DNA of 64,000 bases from Candidatus Effluviviaceae Genus I sp. (GTDB lineage Bacteria > Joyebacterota > Joyebacteria > Joyebacterales > Joyebacteraceae), in assembly GCA_016867725.1 (NCBI GenBank), contig VGIX01000004.1, positions 42,133 through 106,132 on the forward strand, written 5' to 3'. The position numbers and the translations under genes were made by a program. Shown one piece after another: positions 62,038 through 64,000 of the stretch (within the stretch, counting starts at the first letter, position 1; every line of letters starts with the position of its first letter). The notes under the pieces were generated by a model that was not told the origin of the DNA, ran no database searches, and was given only the letters and a program-made list of their open reading frames with translations.

Positions 62038-63265
62038 GCCGCTGAGGATCCTCTGCATCAGCCAGTTCCTGTTCCCCGACAGCTTCGCCGGCGTCGAGCG
62101 CGTGGCGCACGAGACGATGAAGCGGCTCGTCGCGCGCGGGCACCGCATCGACATGGTGGGGCTCCGCACGAAGGAGGGAACGCCCGACGTCGAGTCGGTG
62201 GACGGGATCACCGTGCGCCGCTTCGGCGACGCGGCGAGGGGGCGGCGGTTCGGCGGGCGCACGGCGGACGCGCTCATCGGGCCGCGGAGGCTCCTTCGGA
62301 GGCTCCTCGACGAGAACCGCTACGACGCCGTGCTGCCGCACCACTACTTCCCCTACTACGCCTTCACGCGAGTGAGCCGCCGCAAGGCCGCGCCCGAGAT
62401 CATGACCTTCCACGCGTCGTTCTGGCAGGAGCTCAGGCTCGAGGGCGCCGACCGCGACATCGGGAAGCCCCTGGAGTCGCTGCTCTTCGGGGGGCTCGCG
62501 CGACGCACGGAGCGGGCGTGCCTCAAGCGGGCCGACCGCATCGTGGTGCTCAGCGACTTCTCGAGGGAGCAGCTTCTCAGCCACTACCCGTTCGCGGCCG
62601 GGAAGATCCGCAAGATCCCCGGCGGCGTGGACCTCGAGCGGTTCAGGCCGGCGGAGGACCGGGCGGCGCTGCGGCGCGCTCTGTCGCTTCCGGAGGACCG
62701 TCCGGTGCTCTTCACGGCGCGGAGGCTCGTGCCGCGCATGGGGCTCGAGAACCTCATCGAGGCCGTCGCATCGGTCAAGGAGTCGTTCCCGCGCGTCCTG
62801 CTCGTCGTCGCGGGGCGGGGGAGGCTCGAGGGGGAACTGAGGGCGCTGGCCGCCGCGAAGGGGCTGTCGGACACCGTCTCGTTCGCGGGCTTCGTGGACG
62901 ACGAGACGCTCGTGCGGCACCACCAGGCGGCCGACCTCTTCGTTCTGCCGTCCATCGCGTTCGAGGGATTCGGGATGGTGACGCTCGAGGCGCTGGCCTG
63001 CGGCACGCCGTCGGTGGGGACGCCCATCGGGGCGACGCCCGAGATCCTGAGGCCGCTCGCGCCGCAGCTCGTGCTCGACGGGGCGGAGCCCGTGGCCATC
63101 CGGCGCGGGCTCGCCGCCGTGCTCGAGTGGCTGTCGGACCGCGCCGCCGCCGAGCGGCTCAGAGCGCAGTGTCGGGAGTACGTCGCGACGCGGTACGGAT
63201 GGGACCGCGCGGTGGACGCGCTCGAGGGGCTCCTGCAGGAGGTCGTCGATGCCGACCGGGCGTAG
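62030..63265 (+). CDS. GT4-family glycosyltransferase of the EPS locus, second
   Basis: The 411-residue product shows LRILCISQFLFPDSFAGVERVAHETM as acceptor loop, IVVLSDFSREQLLSHYP, KIPGGVDLERFRPAEDRAAL, FTARRLVPRMGLENLIEAV and the EX7E loop in FEGFGMVTLEALACGTPSVGTPIG. It is intact and typical of GT4 enzymes. GTG 62030 lies inside the previous gene, and the next gene starts 17 bases before its stop, so three genes are translationally linked. The acceptor sugar is unknown. Confidence 0.87.
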   Translation: MPRPLRILCISQFLFPDSFAGVERVAHETMKRLVARGHRIDMVGLRTKEGTPDVESVDGITVRRFGDAARGRRFGGRTADALIGPRRLLRRLLDENRYDAVLPHHYFPYYAFTRVSRRKAAPEIMTFHASFWQELRLEGADRDIGKPLESLLFGGLARRTERACLKRADRIVVLSDFSREQLLSHYPFAAGKIRKIPGGVDLERFRPAEDRAALRRALSLPEDRPVLFTARRLVPRMGLENLIEAVASVKESFPRVLLVVAGRGRLEGELRALAAAKGLSDTVSFAGFVDDETLVRHHQAADLFVLPSIAFEGFGMVTLEALACGTPSVGTPIGATPEILRPLAPQLVLDGAEPVAIRRGLAAVLEWLSDRAAAERLRAQCREYVATRYGWDRAVDALEGLLQEVVDADRA

Positions 63266-64000
63266 CGCGGAGCGCGCGGCCTGGGTGATCGGCCGTCTCC
63301 TGGCCATGAGCCCGGCCGAGGTCGGGCTCCGGGCGGTGAGGTCTGCGAGGACGCTCGGCGCCCGGAGGGCGAGGCCGCGGCCGCAGGCCGAGGTCGTCGC
63401 GCGGGCGCGCGCGCTGCGCGGCCTCGACGGGGGCGCCGTCCTCGCGGCGCTCGCCGAGGGGCGCGGCACGGTGCTCGCCGGCGCCCGCGACGAGGCCGCG
63501 CTCCGAGCCGCCCTCGGGCGGCTCGGCGTCGCCGAGGGCGACTGCGCGCGCGCCGCCGACGAGGCGCTCGAGGGCTCCGTGCCGGCCTTCGGGTGGACGA
63601 CGATCGACGCCGGGCGGCCGGTGGACTGGCTGCGCGACCCCGTGACGGGCGCGCAATGGCCTCTCGTCCACTGGGCGGCGTTGGACTACCGCCATCTCCA
63701 CGAGCTGGGAGACCCGAGGTGTGTGTGGGAGCTCAACCGCTGCCACCATCTCGTGACGATGGGGCGCGCGTTCGCCGTGACGCGGGACGCGAAGTATGGC
63801 AGAGCGGTCTGGGACGCGATCGGGTCGTGGATCGCGGCGAATCCGCCGCACTTCGGGATCAACTGGGCGAGTCCTCTCGAGACTGCGATCAGGCTGATTT
63901 CGTGGGCCATGGCGCTCGACCTCGTCGGAGCCGAGGGCGGCGACGAGGGGCGCGCCGCGGATCTGGCGGCCAGCGTGTGGTTGCAGGCGCGGCACGTGTC
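63249..64000 (+). CDS. Heparinase II/III-family protein, N-terminal part (cut by window end)
   Basis: The frame opens at ATG 63249 and is still open at base 64000, giving about 250 residues. These show the helical N-terminal domain of EPS-linked heparinase II/III proteins: WELNRCHHLVTMGRAFAV, TRDAKYGRAVWDAIGSWI, NPPHFGINWASPLETAIRL and SWAMALDLVG. Such proteins are polysaccharide lyases or their relatives and are frequent in exosortase-type EPS loci. The catalytic part lies beyond the window. It overlaps the GT4 gene by 17 bases. Confidence 0.82.
   Translation, partial: MPTGRSAERAAWVIGRLLAMSPAEVGLRAVRSARTLGARRARPRPQAEVVARARALRGLDGGAVLAALAEGRGTVLAGARDEAALRAALGRLGVAEGDCARAADEALEGSVPAFGWTTIDAGRPVDWLRDPVTGAQWPLVHWAALDYRHLHELGDPRCVWELNRCHHLVTMGRAFAVTRDAKYGRAVWDAIGSWIAANPPHFGINWASPLETAIRLISWAMALDLVGAEGGDEGRAADLAASVWLQARHV

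Overview
The window is a very GC-rich, almost gene-saturated piece of a chromosome from a bacterium with two membranes. It carries a nearly complete lipid A pathway, LPS-core glycosyltransferases, MsbA, BamA, TamB, Skp, a Lol exporter and Wza-type export. A Por-type cargo tail beside a PorV/UPF0164-like barrel, an LpxC-FabZ fusion, an McsA-McsB-ClpC cassette and the very high GC together suggest an uncultured FCB-group lineage (Eisenbacteria, Krumholzibacteria or Latescibacteria type). This placement is an inference from family content; no rRNA or other marker in the window settles it. All but one of about 50 genes lie on the + strand, usually with overlapping or abutting stops and starts. I saw no tRNA, rRNA, CRISPR array, insertion sequence or phage gene.

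Layout. 1-3055: end of a secreted protein with a FlgD/T9SS-like tail, a PorV-like barrel with an extra C-terminal domain, and a TPR lipoprotein. 3077-9583: housekeeping block nadD-polA-coaE-prfB-lysS; prfB has the classic +1 programmed frameshift. 9602-15596: single-permease Lol exporter, then mcsA-mcsB-clpC. 15633-31376: envelope assembly and lipid A: tamB, bamA (with its own promoter), skp/ompH, lpxD, lpxC-fabZ, lpxA, a Gfo/Idh/MocA dehydrogenase, lpxB, a DUF374 acyltransferase-Kdo transferase fusion, and lpxK. 31369-33947: nadA-nadB. 33958-36649: an AmmeMemoRadiSam module whose proteins carry a lipoprotein signal and a membrane anchor. 36751-37749: exported beta-helix protein. 37834-40176: the only minus-strand gene, a membrane protein with a spermidine-synthase-like core.

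40421-52582: LPS-core block with msbA, four GT9 heptosyltransferase-like genes, three other glycosyltransferases, gmhB, a DUF3108 protein and a conserved protein of uncertain function. 52886-64000: exopolysaccharide locus with a priming sugar transferase, a membrane glycosyltransferase, Wza, a Wzz-like chain-length protein, an ExeA-like ATPase, a CpsD-like protein whose P-loop lacks its lysine, an O-antigen-ligase-like polymerase, two GT4 enzymes and the start of a heparinase II/III-family protein. This set resembles the EPS half of exosortase (XrtA/PEP-CTERM) loci, but no exosortase is inside the window.

Regulation. The few real intergenic gaps hold good TTGACA-type promoters whose -10 boxes are mostly TAGNCT rather than TATAAT, one near-consensus sigma-54 site before wza, a perfect 13-bp inverted repeat, and several leader hairpins. 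The observations most worth following are the membrane-tethered AmmeMemoRadiSam module with two possible starts, the acyltransferase-Kdo transferase fusion, and the EPS motor pair in which CpsD looks dead while the ExeA-like ATPase is intact.
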